Below, in pieces: positions 25,888 through 33,288 of a DNA stretch of 64,000 nt. The stretch comes from VAZQ01 sp963712565. Lineage in GTDB: Bacteria > Pseudomonadota > Alphaproteobacteria > Rhizobiales > Xanthobacteraceae. The stretch lies in the NCBI GenBank assembly GCA_963712565.1, contig CAVQIP010000030.1, positions 124,001 to 188,000 of the forward strand, in the 5' to 3' direction. Numbering within the stretch: position 1 is the stretch's first letter; every line of letters begins with the position of its first letter. Under the pieces are notes generated by a model. The model was not told where the DNA came from, made no database searches, and saw nothing but the letters and a program-made list of their open reading frames with translations. The position numbers and the translations under genes are program-made.

Positions 25888-26932
25888 TCACACCGCGGTG
25901 CGGACCGAGGACATGTCCTCGGCTGCGAGCTGGCTCTTGACCTGCTGCGACAGGATGCGCCGCATGCGCGCGACGCCGACGTCGTGCTGGTAGAGCATCT
26001 CGCGCTTGTGGGCGTCGGCGGGAATATTGGTGAGCATCTCGCGATCCTGCTCGAGCACGTGCCAATGGCGCGCCTCGAGCGTCGCCCGGTAGAGGAAGCG
26101 CCACGATTCCCGCGCGATCCCGCTGACCTGCCGGAAGCGCCAGAAGAACACCATGCAGGAGCGCTCATCGACCGGCGTGGTGTAGCCGATGATGCGGAAC
26201 GGCCCGCCCGGTCCCGCCGCCTCCGGATACGGGATGTCGAGCCGGCAATAGACTTGGCTGCCGTCGATGATCACGTCGGTCCAGTCGAGATTGACGTCCT
26301 TCTGCTCGACGCGGGCGATGTGGAAGCCGTCGTCGCGCTTCTCCACCTGCAGCACGTCCTGCTTGGCGCCGAACGCAAGCGTGAAGGAATCGGCGTGCAG
26401 GTAGCAGGCGTGCATGGGGTCGGCGAAGTTGTCGTAGACGAAGCGATAGCTGCAGTCCCAGCGTCCCATGCAGAGGATGCTGCTCCAGGCCGGATCGGAA
26501 AATTCCGCCGGCAGCTTCAGCTCGGGCGCGTCGGGGCGCTCCTTGCTCGGGAAGTAGACGAAGATGCCGTCGTTCGCCTCGATCACGCGCATAGCTGTCG
26601 ACCGCCTTGCGGCCCTCGAGCGGGCAGCCCGGCATGGCCGGCACGCGGACGATGGTGCCGGTGCCGTCGAGCGTGACGCCATGGTAGCGGCAGGAGATGT
26701 TGTCTTCGTTGACCTCGCCGCGCGACAGCCGCGCGCCGCGATGCGGGCAATAGTCCTCCAGGCAGTGGAGCGTGCCGTGGGTGTCGCGCCACAGCACGAG
26801 ATGGCGTCCGAGCGCCTTGACCGCGTGCGGCTTGTCGCGCTTGACCTGCACCGACTTTGCCACCGCGTACCACTGGCCGAGGATGCCCGTCGTCAGGCGG
26901 TCCTCGACCCGGTCTTTGTCGACGCTGCTCAT
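25888..26932 (-). CDS. Rieske-type aromatic ring-hydroxylating oxygenase, alpha subunit (frameshifted)
   Basis: The protein is a Rieske non-haem iron oxygenase terminal component of about 347 residues. The [2Fe-2S] motif CPHRGARLSRGE followed by ISCRYHG gives the CxH...CxxH ligands. The catalytic domain has the mononuclear iron region DNFADPMHACYLHAD. The frame breaks near 26595, between GRKAVDSYA and VIEANDGIFVYFPS. The length of 1045 bp has one base too many. Family members dihydroxylate or demethylate aromatic and related rings, using electrons from a separate reductase that is not in this window. It leads the oxygenase-SDR-hydrolase-IclR operon. Confidence 0.88.
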
Positions 26933-26974
26933 CTGCCGTGCTCCCGGTCTTTCGCGCGCACTCTAATCTTGCTC

Positions 26975-27020
26975 GGTCGGCTCCCTCTCCCATAGGGAGA
27001 GGGAGCACACCGAAACCGCG
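26975..27020. repeat. Short GC-rich palindrome (CTCCCTCTCCC type)
   Basis: GGCTCCCTCTCCCATAGGGA and GAGGGAGCACACCG form a perfect hairpin between the cupin and Rieske genes, both minus strand. The GGGAGCACACCG tail resembles the tails of the repeats at 10212-10340 and 57121-57236. It may stop readthrough from the ABC-cupin operon into the oxygenase operon. Confidence 0.6.
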
Positions 27021-27060
27021 GTGCCGTCACTGCCCATCTGCCAGACTTCAGGCATGATGA

Positions 27061-27625
27061 TCACCCTGCTCCGCCGCCCTTCGGCCGCTTGATCTTGGAC
27101 AGCGGATGTTCCGGCGGATAGGTCGGCGTCACCGGCTTGCTGTTGCCGATGATGACGCACATCAGCGCCTCCTCGATGCCCTCGTTGACCAGGCCGCGAT
27201 AGACGCCGGGCGGCACCGAGAACAGATCGCGCTCCTTGAGGATGGTTTCGAACCGCTCGCCCTGATGCTCGATGATGAAGCGCAGCTTGTTGCCGCGCAG
27301 GACGAAGAACACCTCCTCGGCGTCGGTATGGAGATGCAGCGGGCCCTCGCAGCCGGCCGGCAGGACCATGGTGGAGAAGGTGAAGTGCTCGGCCGGAACC
27401 GCGTTGTCGTCGGCATCGACGCCGGTGCCGCCGGTTCCGATGTAGCGCATCTGGGCGCGGCGATATTTCTGATCGTAGTCGGCCTGGAATTTGAGCGCGT
27501 GCCAGTCGAGCGAACGCGTCTCGTAACGCGCGATGCGCGAATTGAGCCACGAGGACAGGTCCTCTGCCCTTCGGGATCACGACGCTTTCGGGCCTGATCT
27601 CGGGATAGATGGGCTTGTGTTCCAT
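27061..27625 (-). CDS. Cupin-domain protein (frameshifted)
   Basis: The protein has about 187 residues and one clear cupin barrel: HLHTDAEEVFFVLRGNKLRF carries the first histidine-rich motif and VPPGVYRGLVNEG the second. The N-terminal part starts MEHKPIYPEIRPESVVIPK at 27625 and, after a break near 27560, continues EDLSSWLNSRIARYETRSLD in the frame of the barrel. The length of 565 bp has one base too many. It lies 23 bases downstream of the ABC permease on the same strand and so probably belongs to the transporter operon. A metal-dependent dioxygenase or a binding role are both possible. Confidence 0.75.
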
Positions 27626-27648
27626 TTGCGACCTCCTCCTTGAGCTGT

Positions 27649-28538
27649 TCACCGCATGGCGCGCGGAATGTAGTGCAGCACCCGCGCCTCGATCATGGCG
27701 ACCGCGGCGTAAAGCACGATGCCGATCAGCGTCAGCAGCACGATGGCGTTGAACACCATGGCGGTATTGGCCTGGCCTTCGCCGAACGTGATGAGATAGC
27801 CGAGCCCGGTATTGCCGCCGACGAGCTCGCCGACGGTGACGCCGATCACGGCGAGCGTCGCGCCGATGCGCAGGCCCGCCATCAGCGCCGGCATCGATGC
27901 CGGCACCTCGATCTTCCAGAAAATCTGCATGCGGCTCATGCTGTAGGCGCGCGCGAGGTTGACGAGGTCGCGGTCCACCGTCTTCATCGACTGCAGCACG
28001 TTCACGAGGATCGGAAAGAACACCACCAAGATGGTGACGATCAGCTTCGGCCAGGAATTGTAGCCGAGCCACATGATGAACAGCGGCGCGAACGCCACCT
28101 TGGGCGCGATCTGCAGGCCGAGGATGTAGGGCGAGAGCACCTTCTCGACGAAGACCGACATGCCGAGGACATAGCCCATGGCCGCGCCGAGCAGGCTGCC
28201 GATCACGAAGCCGAGCGGTGGCGATGGTCACCGTGGAAACGACATGCACCAGCAGGTTTTCGCGCTGGACCATGCGGCCGAACTCGCGCACGAGATCGGT
28301 GACCGTCGGAATGATGTAGGACGGCACGCCGAGCGCCGGCGGCAGGAACTGCCAGGCGAGCAGAAACAGAGCTCCGAAAGCCGAGGCTTCCGAGCAGGAT
28401 CGACGAAGGCGACGCGAGCCCGGCGGGCGGCGCGGGCGCGGGATGGTCCGGCATGACCGGCTGCGCGGCCCGCGCCACCGGCTCGGCCGCCAGAACGCCC
28501 GTGCGCTCCACTGCCGTGCTGGCATCGGACGGGCTCAT
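27649..28538 (-). CDS. ABC transporter permease, SsuC/TauC-like (two frameshifts)
   Basis: This is a BPD_transp_1-type inner-membrane permease of about 296 residues with five or six membrane segments, related to those for nitrate, sulfonates, taurine and other organic anions. Visible pieces are GALFLLAWQFLPPALGVPSY near the N-terminus, the first cytoplasmic loop region SLLGAAMGYVLGMSVF, and the EAA loop ARAYSMSRMQIFWKIEVPAS. Breaks lie near 28395 and 28220, both +1. The start overlaps the ATPase stop by ATGA. The cytoplasmic ATPase is the next gene upstream, and the likely receptor is the binding protein at 30081-31076. Confidence 0.85.
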
Positions 28539-29333
28539 GCCGCCTTCTCCTGCAGGTGAAGGCTCGCGAGCAGATGATCGACGTATTCGCGCGCACGCGG
28601 CGCCGACATGCGCGCCATGGGATTGTCGCGATCGGACAGATCGACCGGTATCTCGTCGACGATGCGGCCCGGCCGCTCGCTCATGACCAGGATGCGGTCC
28701 GACATGATCACCGCTTCCATCAGATCGTGGGTGATCAGCAGCGTCGTGATCGCCGAGGAGGCGATGGTCTGGGCGAAGCTCTTCTGCAGGATGAGCTTGG
28801 TCTGCGCGTCGAGCGCGGAGAACGGCTCATCCAGCAGCACGATCGCCGGCTCGATCGCAAGCGTGCGCGCGAGCGCCGCGCGCTGGCGCATGCCGCCGGA
28901 CAGTTGATAGGGATAGCTCTGCGCGAAATCCTGCAGCCGGCAGCGCTGCAATTCCCGCAGCGCCCGCGCCCGGCGCTCGGCGCGGCTGATCGCGCGCGCC
29001 TCCAGCCCGAACTCCACGTTGTGAACGATTTTCCGCCACGGCAGCAGCAGGTCCTTCTGCAGCATGAAGCCGACGGTCGGATTGGGGCCTTCGACCGGAA
29101 ACGCCGTTGAGCAGGATCCGTCCCTCGCTCGGGCGGTCGAGGCCGGCGACCAGGTTGAGGATGGTGCTTTTTCCGCAGCCGGACGGCCCCACCACGGCAA
29201 CGAACTCGCCGGCGCGCACGTCGAGGCTCACGCGCTCGATCGCGGTCAGCGCCGACACGCCGTCGGGCGCGGTGAAGCGCTTGGTGACGCCGATGAGATC
29301 AAGCACCGATGCCGTTTTCAGCATAGGCGGCAT
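28535..29333 (-). CDS. ABC transporter ATP-binding protein, SsuB/TauB-like (frameshifted)
   Basis: This is an ABC ATPase of about 265 residues of the nitrate/sulfonate/taurine group. Walker A is GPSGCGKST, the Q-loop is FMLQKDLLLPW, the signature is LSGGMRQR, Walker B is IVLLDEPFSALD and the H-loop is LITHD. The frame breaks near 29103, between RILLNG and VEGPNPTVG. The length of 799 bp has one base too many. ATG at 29333 or ATG at 29324 (MLKTASVLD) could be the start. Both overlap the end of the small HTH-like gene, so the three genes are coupled. It should power import with the adjacent permease. Confidence 0.88.
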
Positions 29334-29564
29334 CCAGCGAGGCGTTGATTTGGGCGAGCTCCTGCTCCAGCACCGCGGCGGTCCACGGCCCGCTCGCGCC
29401 GGAGGGACGTTTCACGCCGTCGCGTTCGAGCGCGCGGGCGACCGCCTCGAAATCGTGCTCGCCGGTGCGAAACACCGTCTCCAGGCATCGGCCAGCGCGC
29501 GTTCCTCGGCGCTGAGCGCACGGCCCAAGGATTGATGCATCAGCCGAGAGTGAAGGTCGGTCAC
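29299..29564 (-). CDS. Small helix-turn-helix-like protein (frameshifted)
   Basis: The gene encodes about 88 residues. It starts GTG TDLHSRLMHQSLGRALSAEE at 29564 and, after an indel near 29485, continues ETVFRTGEHDFEAVARALE, RDGVKRPSGASGPWTAAVLE and QELAQINASLDAAYAENG. The end resembles the small recombinase-like HTH proteins that I recall next to oxygenase and ABC genes in related genomes. The length of 266 bp leaves remainder two, so this break is of a different phase from its neighbours. It is the first gene of the ABC operon and overlaps the ATPase. It might be a local regulator, but I cannot show DNA binding. Confidence 0.55.
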
Positions 29565-29599
29565 GCCGTGCTCCGCGTTCCCGCTTGGTGCATTTTGAA

Positions 29600-29623
29600 C
29601 CTTGCGTTCGAATAAGAACAAGG
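29600..29623. promoter_or_regulatory. Inverted repeat, candidate operator in a divergent promoter region
   Basis: GTTCGAATAAGAAC is flanked by CCTT on the left and AAGG on the right, giving a two-part palindrome with a two-base asymmetry. It lies in the 110-base gap between the minus-strand ABC operon (first start 29564) and the plus-strand gene at 29675. Operators of IclR-family proteins are often GTTC/GAAC-type palindromes of this kind, and an IclR gene lies 5 kb away in the same cluster, so control by that protein is a reasonable guess. Confidence 0.4.
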
Positions 29624-29674
29624 TAACATTGCCGCCGGCGGAGTCAACCGCCGCTGCGCCGGGGAGGCGATGGC

Positions 29675-30028
29675 GTGAGTAGCGATGCTGCCGAAACGAT
29701 CCTCCTGACGATCTTTCTCAAGCACGACCAGTCGAAAAATCTCGAAGGCATCCAGGGTCACCTCTCCGCCACCGGCTGGTGGGAGCGCTTTCCGCCGAAA
29801 GGGGTGGAAATCGTCAGCTGGAACGTGGTGATGGGGATCGGGCAGATCGTCACATTGCGGTTGCCGCCGCATCTGCTCAATGTCGTCAATGTCGAGATCG
29901 AGCGCTGCGCCTGGGGCGTGTTCTCGACCGAGTTCTTCCCGACCTACGATTTCATCCCGGTGCGGGAACGGCTCGCGCGCGAGTGGCGCGCCCGCGCGCA
30001 AGGCCAGCAGGCGACCGCAAAGAGTTGA
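29675..30028 (+). CDS. Conserved hypothetical protein (117 aa)
   Basis: The product reads MSSDAAETILLTIFLKHDQS and then GIQGHLSATGWWERFPPKG, TLRLPPHLLNVVNVEIERCA and TEFFPTYDFIPVRERL. The alternation of beta strands with helices and the small size resemble ferredoxin-like alpha/beta dimers such as muconolactone isomerase-like proteins, but I do not recognise a named family. The start is a GTG with GGGGAGGC before it. It heads a plus-strand set with the binding protein at 30081, 52 bases away, and is divergent from the ABC operon. Confidence 0.7.
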   Translation: MSSDAAETILLTIFLKHDQSKNLEGIQGHLSATGWWERFPPKGVEIVSWNVVMGIGQIVTLRLPPHLLNVVNVEIERCAWGVFSTEFFPTYDFIPVRERLAREWRARAQGQQATAKS

Positions 30029-30080
30029 CGCGCACGCGGCGCAACGGATCGGTACACCAGAGTTGGTGAGGGAGATTGCC

Positions 30081-31076
30081 ATGTGGGCTAAAGTTCTTGG
30101 CGGTTGGCTGCACAGGCAGCTGTCGACGCTGGCCGCGGCGCTCTGCGTCGGCGCTTGGGCCGGCCCCGCGTTCGCGGCCGAGAAGATCACCTATCTGCTG
30201 CCCGCGCCGCCCAGCCTTCCGGCCTTCGCGCCTTGGGTGCTCGCCAAGCATCTCGGCTACTATGCCGAAGCCGGATACGACGTGGAGTTCGTCGTCGCCC
30301 GCGGCGGCGTCGACGTCGCCAAGCAGATCGGCGTGGGCAATGCGCCGATCGGCGGCGCGATCGGCGACACCCCCATCATCGTGCGCGGCAACGGCGTGCC
30401 GGTGAAGTCGGTCGGGCTGATGGGCGGCGGCGCGCTGACCATCGTGGTCGGCCGCAAGGACCGCGGCATCGAGAAGCTCGAGGACTTGCGCGGCAAGAAG
30501 ATTTCCGTGCTCGCGTTCCAGGACACGACCTATTACGCGCTCCTGGGCGCGCTCGCCTCGAAGAACATCAGCAAGAACGACGTCAACGCCCAGGCGGTGG
30601 GGCCAGCGGCGGTCGCGAGCCTCGTGGTCGCGGGCACCGTCGATGCCTGCGCCTGCACGCCCGACTGGGAGGTCGACGTCAAGGAAGGCGTCAAGGACAC
30701 GGTGTCGCTTCCCACCAAGGACTATTTCCAGTCGATGTCGCAGGCGATCCTCACCTCCGACAAGATGATCGCCGAACGGCCTGACATGGTGCGCGGGATC
30801 GTCAAGGCCACCCTCAAGGGCATGCAATTCGTCATGAACGATCCGCAGAAGGCGGCGCTCGTCTATGTCGAAGCGGCGCCCTCGTTCAAGGGCAAGGAAG
30901 AGCTGATGAAGAAGATCCTCGCGAACTACACCGAGCGGACCTACAAGGGCCAGAGCACCCTGGGCGCGATGGACCCGCAACGGCTCGCCAACCTGCAGCG
31001 GTTCTACAAGCAGCAGGGCTTCATCGAGGCCGAGCTGCCGGTCGATCAGCTCTACAGCAACGATTTCATCAAATAG
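30081..31076 (+). CDS. ABC transporter substrate-binding protein, SsuA/NMT1-like
   Basis: This intact 331-residue periplasmic receptor has a signal peptide ending near GPAFAAEKITYLLP (residues 1-33). The body has AFAPWVLAKHLGYYAEAGYD, the ligand-lobe motif VARGGVDVAKQIGVGNAPIG, EKLEDLRGKKISVLAFQD and TVDACACTPDW, as in NMT1/OMP-like (PF09084/PF13379) proteins for sulfonates, nitrate and thiamine precursors. The ATG at 30081 follows GGGAGATT. The permease and ATPase of matching type lie divergently at 27649-29333 and probably complete the transporter. The paired cysteines in CAC are unusual for a periplasmic receptor. Confidence 0.9.
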   Translation: MWAKVLGGWLHRQLSTLAAALCVGAWAGPAFAAEKITYLLPAPPSLPAFAPWVLAKHLGYYAEAGYDVEFVVARGGVDVAKQIGVGNAPIGGAIGDTPIIVRGNGVPVKSVGLMGGGALTIVVGRKDRGIEKLEDLRGKKISVLAFQDTTYYALLGALASKNISKNDVNAQAVGPAAVASLVVAGTVDACACTPDWEVDVKEGVKDTVSLPTKDYFQSMSQAILTSDKMIAERPDMVRGIVKATLKGMQFVMNDPQKAALVYVEAAPSFKGKEELMKKILANYTERTYKGQSTLGAMDPQRLANLQRFYKQQGFIEAELPVDQLYSNDFIK

Positions 31077-31149
31077 CCCACGACCGAGATCATCGGTGTG
31101 GTAGCCCGGACGCCGCTTACGCGGGGCCGCTCATGACGGTGGCCTTGTC

Positions 31150-32751
31150 ATGAACAACGCCGATCTGATCGTCGCAACGCTCAAGGCGAACGGAATTCAG
31201 CACGGCTTCGGCATTCCGAGCGGCAACGTGCTGCCGCTGATGGAGGCGATGCGCAAGGGCGGGGTCGCGTTCGTGCTTACTGCGCACGAAGGCTCCGCCG
31301 GCTTCGCCGCCGACGTCACCGGCCGCATGACCGGCGCGCCCGGGCTTTGCATCGCCACCTTGGGGCCCGGCGCGACCAATCTCACGACCGGCGTGGGCTC
31401 GGCTTTTCTCGACCGTTCGCCCCTCATCGCGATCACCTGCAACATCAACACCGACCAGCTCGGCCGGCGCATCCAGATGTGGATCGACCACCACGCGCTG
31501 TTCAAGCCGATCACCAAGGCGACGTTGCCGCTCGAGCGCGGACGCATTGCCGAGACGCTGACGGCGGCCATCCGGCTCGCGCTGAGCGAGCCGCGCGGGC
31601 CGGTGCATCTCGATCTGCCGGAGGACGTGGCGCTCGCCGCGACCAATGAAGCGGTCCCGGCGCCGGCGCAGCCGGCGCAGCTCGCGCCCGCACCCGATGC
31701 CGCCGTGGCGCGGGCGGCGGAGTTGATCACCGCCGCCCAGCGACCGATTGCGGTGCTCGGGTCGTCGGCGATGCGCGTCGCCGACCCGCGGCTGCTGCGC
31801 AAGCTGATCGAGCGCCACAGCCTGCCGTTCGCCACCACCACGATGGCCAAGGGCATGATCGACGAGGATCATCCGCTCGCGCTCGGCTGCATCGAACGCT
31901 CATGCCGCCAAATCCAGCGCAAGTTCCTACGCTCCGCCGAACTCATCGTCGGCGTGGGCTACGACACGGTCGAGGTGGAATACGAAGCCTGGATCGGCGA
32001 TCGCCCGCTGCTGCAGATCGATATCGAACCGGTCGACGTAGCATCCTCGGTCAAGCTCCTGCATCAGGTGACCGGCGATCTCGATTCGTCGCTGGCGCGG
32101 CTCGCCACGCTGCCCGCCGCCACCAACCTGTGGAACGCGGAGATGCTGGCAAAGCATCGCCGCGGCTTTCAGGCGGCGTTGCGCCCGACGGCCAACGCGT
32201 TCGCCGCCCACGCCGCGATCGACGCGGTGCGTCGGGCATTGCCGCGCGACGGCGTCCTCGCCTTCGACGTGGGCGCGCACACGCACCAGATCGCCAGCCA
32301 ATGGAGCGCGCACGCGCCGAAGACGTTTCAGATCACCAATGGCTGGTCGTCGATGGGCTTCGCCCTCCCCGGCGCGATCGCGGCCAAGCTCGCGCGTCCC
32401 GACCTGCCCGTGGTCTGCCTCCTTGGCGACGGCTGCTTCCAGATGACCTGCGGCGAGGTCGCCACCGCCAAGCGGCTCGGCATCACGCTGCCGATCGTGG
32501 TCCTCGACGACCGCTGGCTCGCGCTGATCAAGGTGAAGCAGATCCGCCGTCAGTTCCCGCTCTACGGCACCGAGCTGCAGGCGGAAGACTACCGCGCGCC
32601 GCCGTCGCACTATTTCGGCGTCCCCGCGGTCGCCGCCAACAGCGCCGATGCGCTCGAGGCGGCCGTGACAGCGGCGCTGGCGGCGAAAGGACCTACGGTG
32701 ATCGAGGCCGTGGTCGATTCCGACCACTACGTGGAGACGGTCTACGATTGA
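31150..32751 (+). CDS. Thiamine-diphosphate-dependent acetolactate synthase-like enzyme
   Basis: This intact 533-residue ThDP enzyme has all three domains: an N-terminal domain with GIQHGFGIPSGNVLPLMEAM and the catalytic glutamate in LTAHEGSAGFAADVTGR, a middle domain from about residue 190 (RPIAVLGSSAMR), and the C-terminal ThDP-binding motif CLLGDGCFQMTCGEVATAKR with VVLDDRWLALIK. The family includes acetolactate synthase, benzoylformate decarboxylase and sulfopyruvate or sulfoacetaldehyde-processing enzymes. No regulatory subunit is nearby, so a catabolic decarboxylase or lyase is more likely than amino-acid synthesis. The start at 31150 follows a short gap after the ABC receptor. It is a distant paralogue of the broken minus-strand gene at 20913. 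Confidence 0.9.
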   Translation: MNNADLIVATLKANGIQHGFGIPSGNVLPLMEAMRKGGVAFVLTAHEGSAGFAADVTGRMTGAPGLCIATLGPGATNLTTGVGSAFLDRSPLIAITCNINTDQLGRRIQMWIDHHALFKPITKATLPLERGRIAETLTAAIRLALSEPRGPVHLDLPEDVALAATNEAVPAPAQPAQLAPAPDAAVARAAELITAAQRPIAVLGSSAMRVADPRLLRKLIERHSLPFATTTMAKGMIDEDHPLALGCIERSCRQIQRKFLRSAELIVGVGYDTVEVEYEAWIGDRPLLQIDIEPVDVASSVKLLHQVTGDLDSSLARLATLPAATNLWNAEMLAKHRRGFQAALRPTANAFAAHAAIDAVRRALPRDGVLAFDVGAHTHQIASQWSAHAPKTFQITNGWSSMGFALPGAIAAKLARPDLPVVCLLGDGCFQMTCGEVATAKRLGITLPIVVLDDRWLALIKVKQIRRQFPLYGTELQAEDYRAPPSHYFGVPAVAANSADALEAAVTAALAAKGPTVIEAVVDSDHYVETVYD

Positions 32752-32776
32752 GCCTGTAGGGTTGACCTTACAACCG

Positions 32777-32895
32777 GTCTGTCGTCCCCGCGAAAGCGGG
32801 GACCCATCGTGCCACAAGCGTCGGTCTCTGGAATATGGGTCCCCGCTTTCGCGGGGACGACACCCGTTTGAGCTGATCAACCGCAGTCGATATTA
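32777..32895. repeat. Composite palindromic repeat with CCCCGCGAAAGCGGGG cores
   Basis: GTCGTCCCCGCGAAAGCGGG, then GACCCATCGTGCCACAAGCG, then CTCTGGAATATGGGTCCCCG and CTTTCGCGGGGACGAC form a long inverted repeat. It is followed by AGCTGATCAACCGCAGTCG. The core matches 14588-14732 and the tail matches 19080-19105 and 44728-44755. It follows the ThDP gene and may end its transcript. It is the first part of a 537-base stretch (32752-33288) with no intact gene. Confidence 0.7.
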
Positions 32896-32896
32896 A

Positions 32897-32998
32897 ACAT
32901 CGCCGCCGCCGAGATGCCGCTTGAAAAACTCCACCGTCCGCGCCAGCGCGCGATTCGCCTCGGGCTTCGAATAGGTCTTGCCGCCGTTGGCGGACAGC
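32897..32998 (-). pseudogene. Remnant of a dienelactone hydrolase 3' end
   Basis: On the minus strand this piece reads NGGKTYSKPEANRALARTVE and FFKRHLGGGDV before a stop. It is almost the same as the C-terminus of the intact dienelactone hydrolase at 44750-45460 (HGGKTYSKPEADRALALTLE, FFNKHLGADGV). The match continues about 25 bases past both stop codons into the TGATCAA repeat. Everything upstream of the conserved GGKTYSKPE motif is lost; beyond 33000 the sequence no longer resembles the hydrolase, and a short plus-strand stretch reads VAYKGTWIRLQ before breaking up. It is not functional. Confidence 0.75.
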
Positions 32999-33098
32999 AG
33001 CCCTGCGCGCCAGCGTCGCCTACAAGGGCACCTGGATTCGCCTCCAGGTTCGCGGCCCGATGGTACCGCGACACCATTGCCAAGTTCACCGGAACGAT

Positions 33099-33112
33099 TT
33101 GACATTTGTCAA
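33099..33112. promoter_or_regulatory. TTGACA/TGTCAA palindrome upstream of the giant gene
   Basis: TTGACATTTGTCAA has six-base perfect arms around two Ts and lies 177 bases before the start of the cadherin-like gene, in a patch with more A and T than its surroundings. The left arm equals a consensus -35 hexamer, but I see no good -10 box at 16-18 bases. It could be an operator for the giant gene. The rest of 33113-33288 shows no gene; AGGAG at 33272 is the ribosome-binding site. Confidence 0.35.
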
Positions 33113-33288
33113 TTCGGAATATCCCCGGATCGGTTCTATCCCTTTATCTGGTATAAGGAAGAGCGAGTAGCCTGCGGGACAAGATGACCTTGGCTGTGGG
33201 GGTGGCCGTTTTTTGGGCGGATGCTGCGGAGTATCGCGCCGGTGCCAGCATCGGGTTCGCCGGTTCGAGAAATTGAGGAGCCTGCCTG

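Noticed and set aside
31150..32751. Calling the intact ThDP enzyme ilvB (acetolactate synthase for branched amino acids)
   Set aside because: There is no small regulatory subunit gene, and the context is catabolic, so the specific symbol is not justified.
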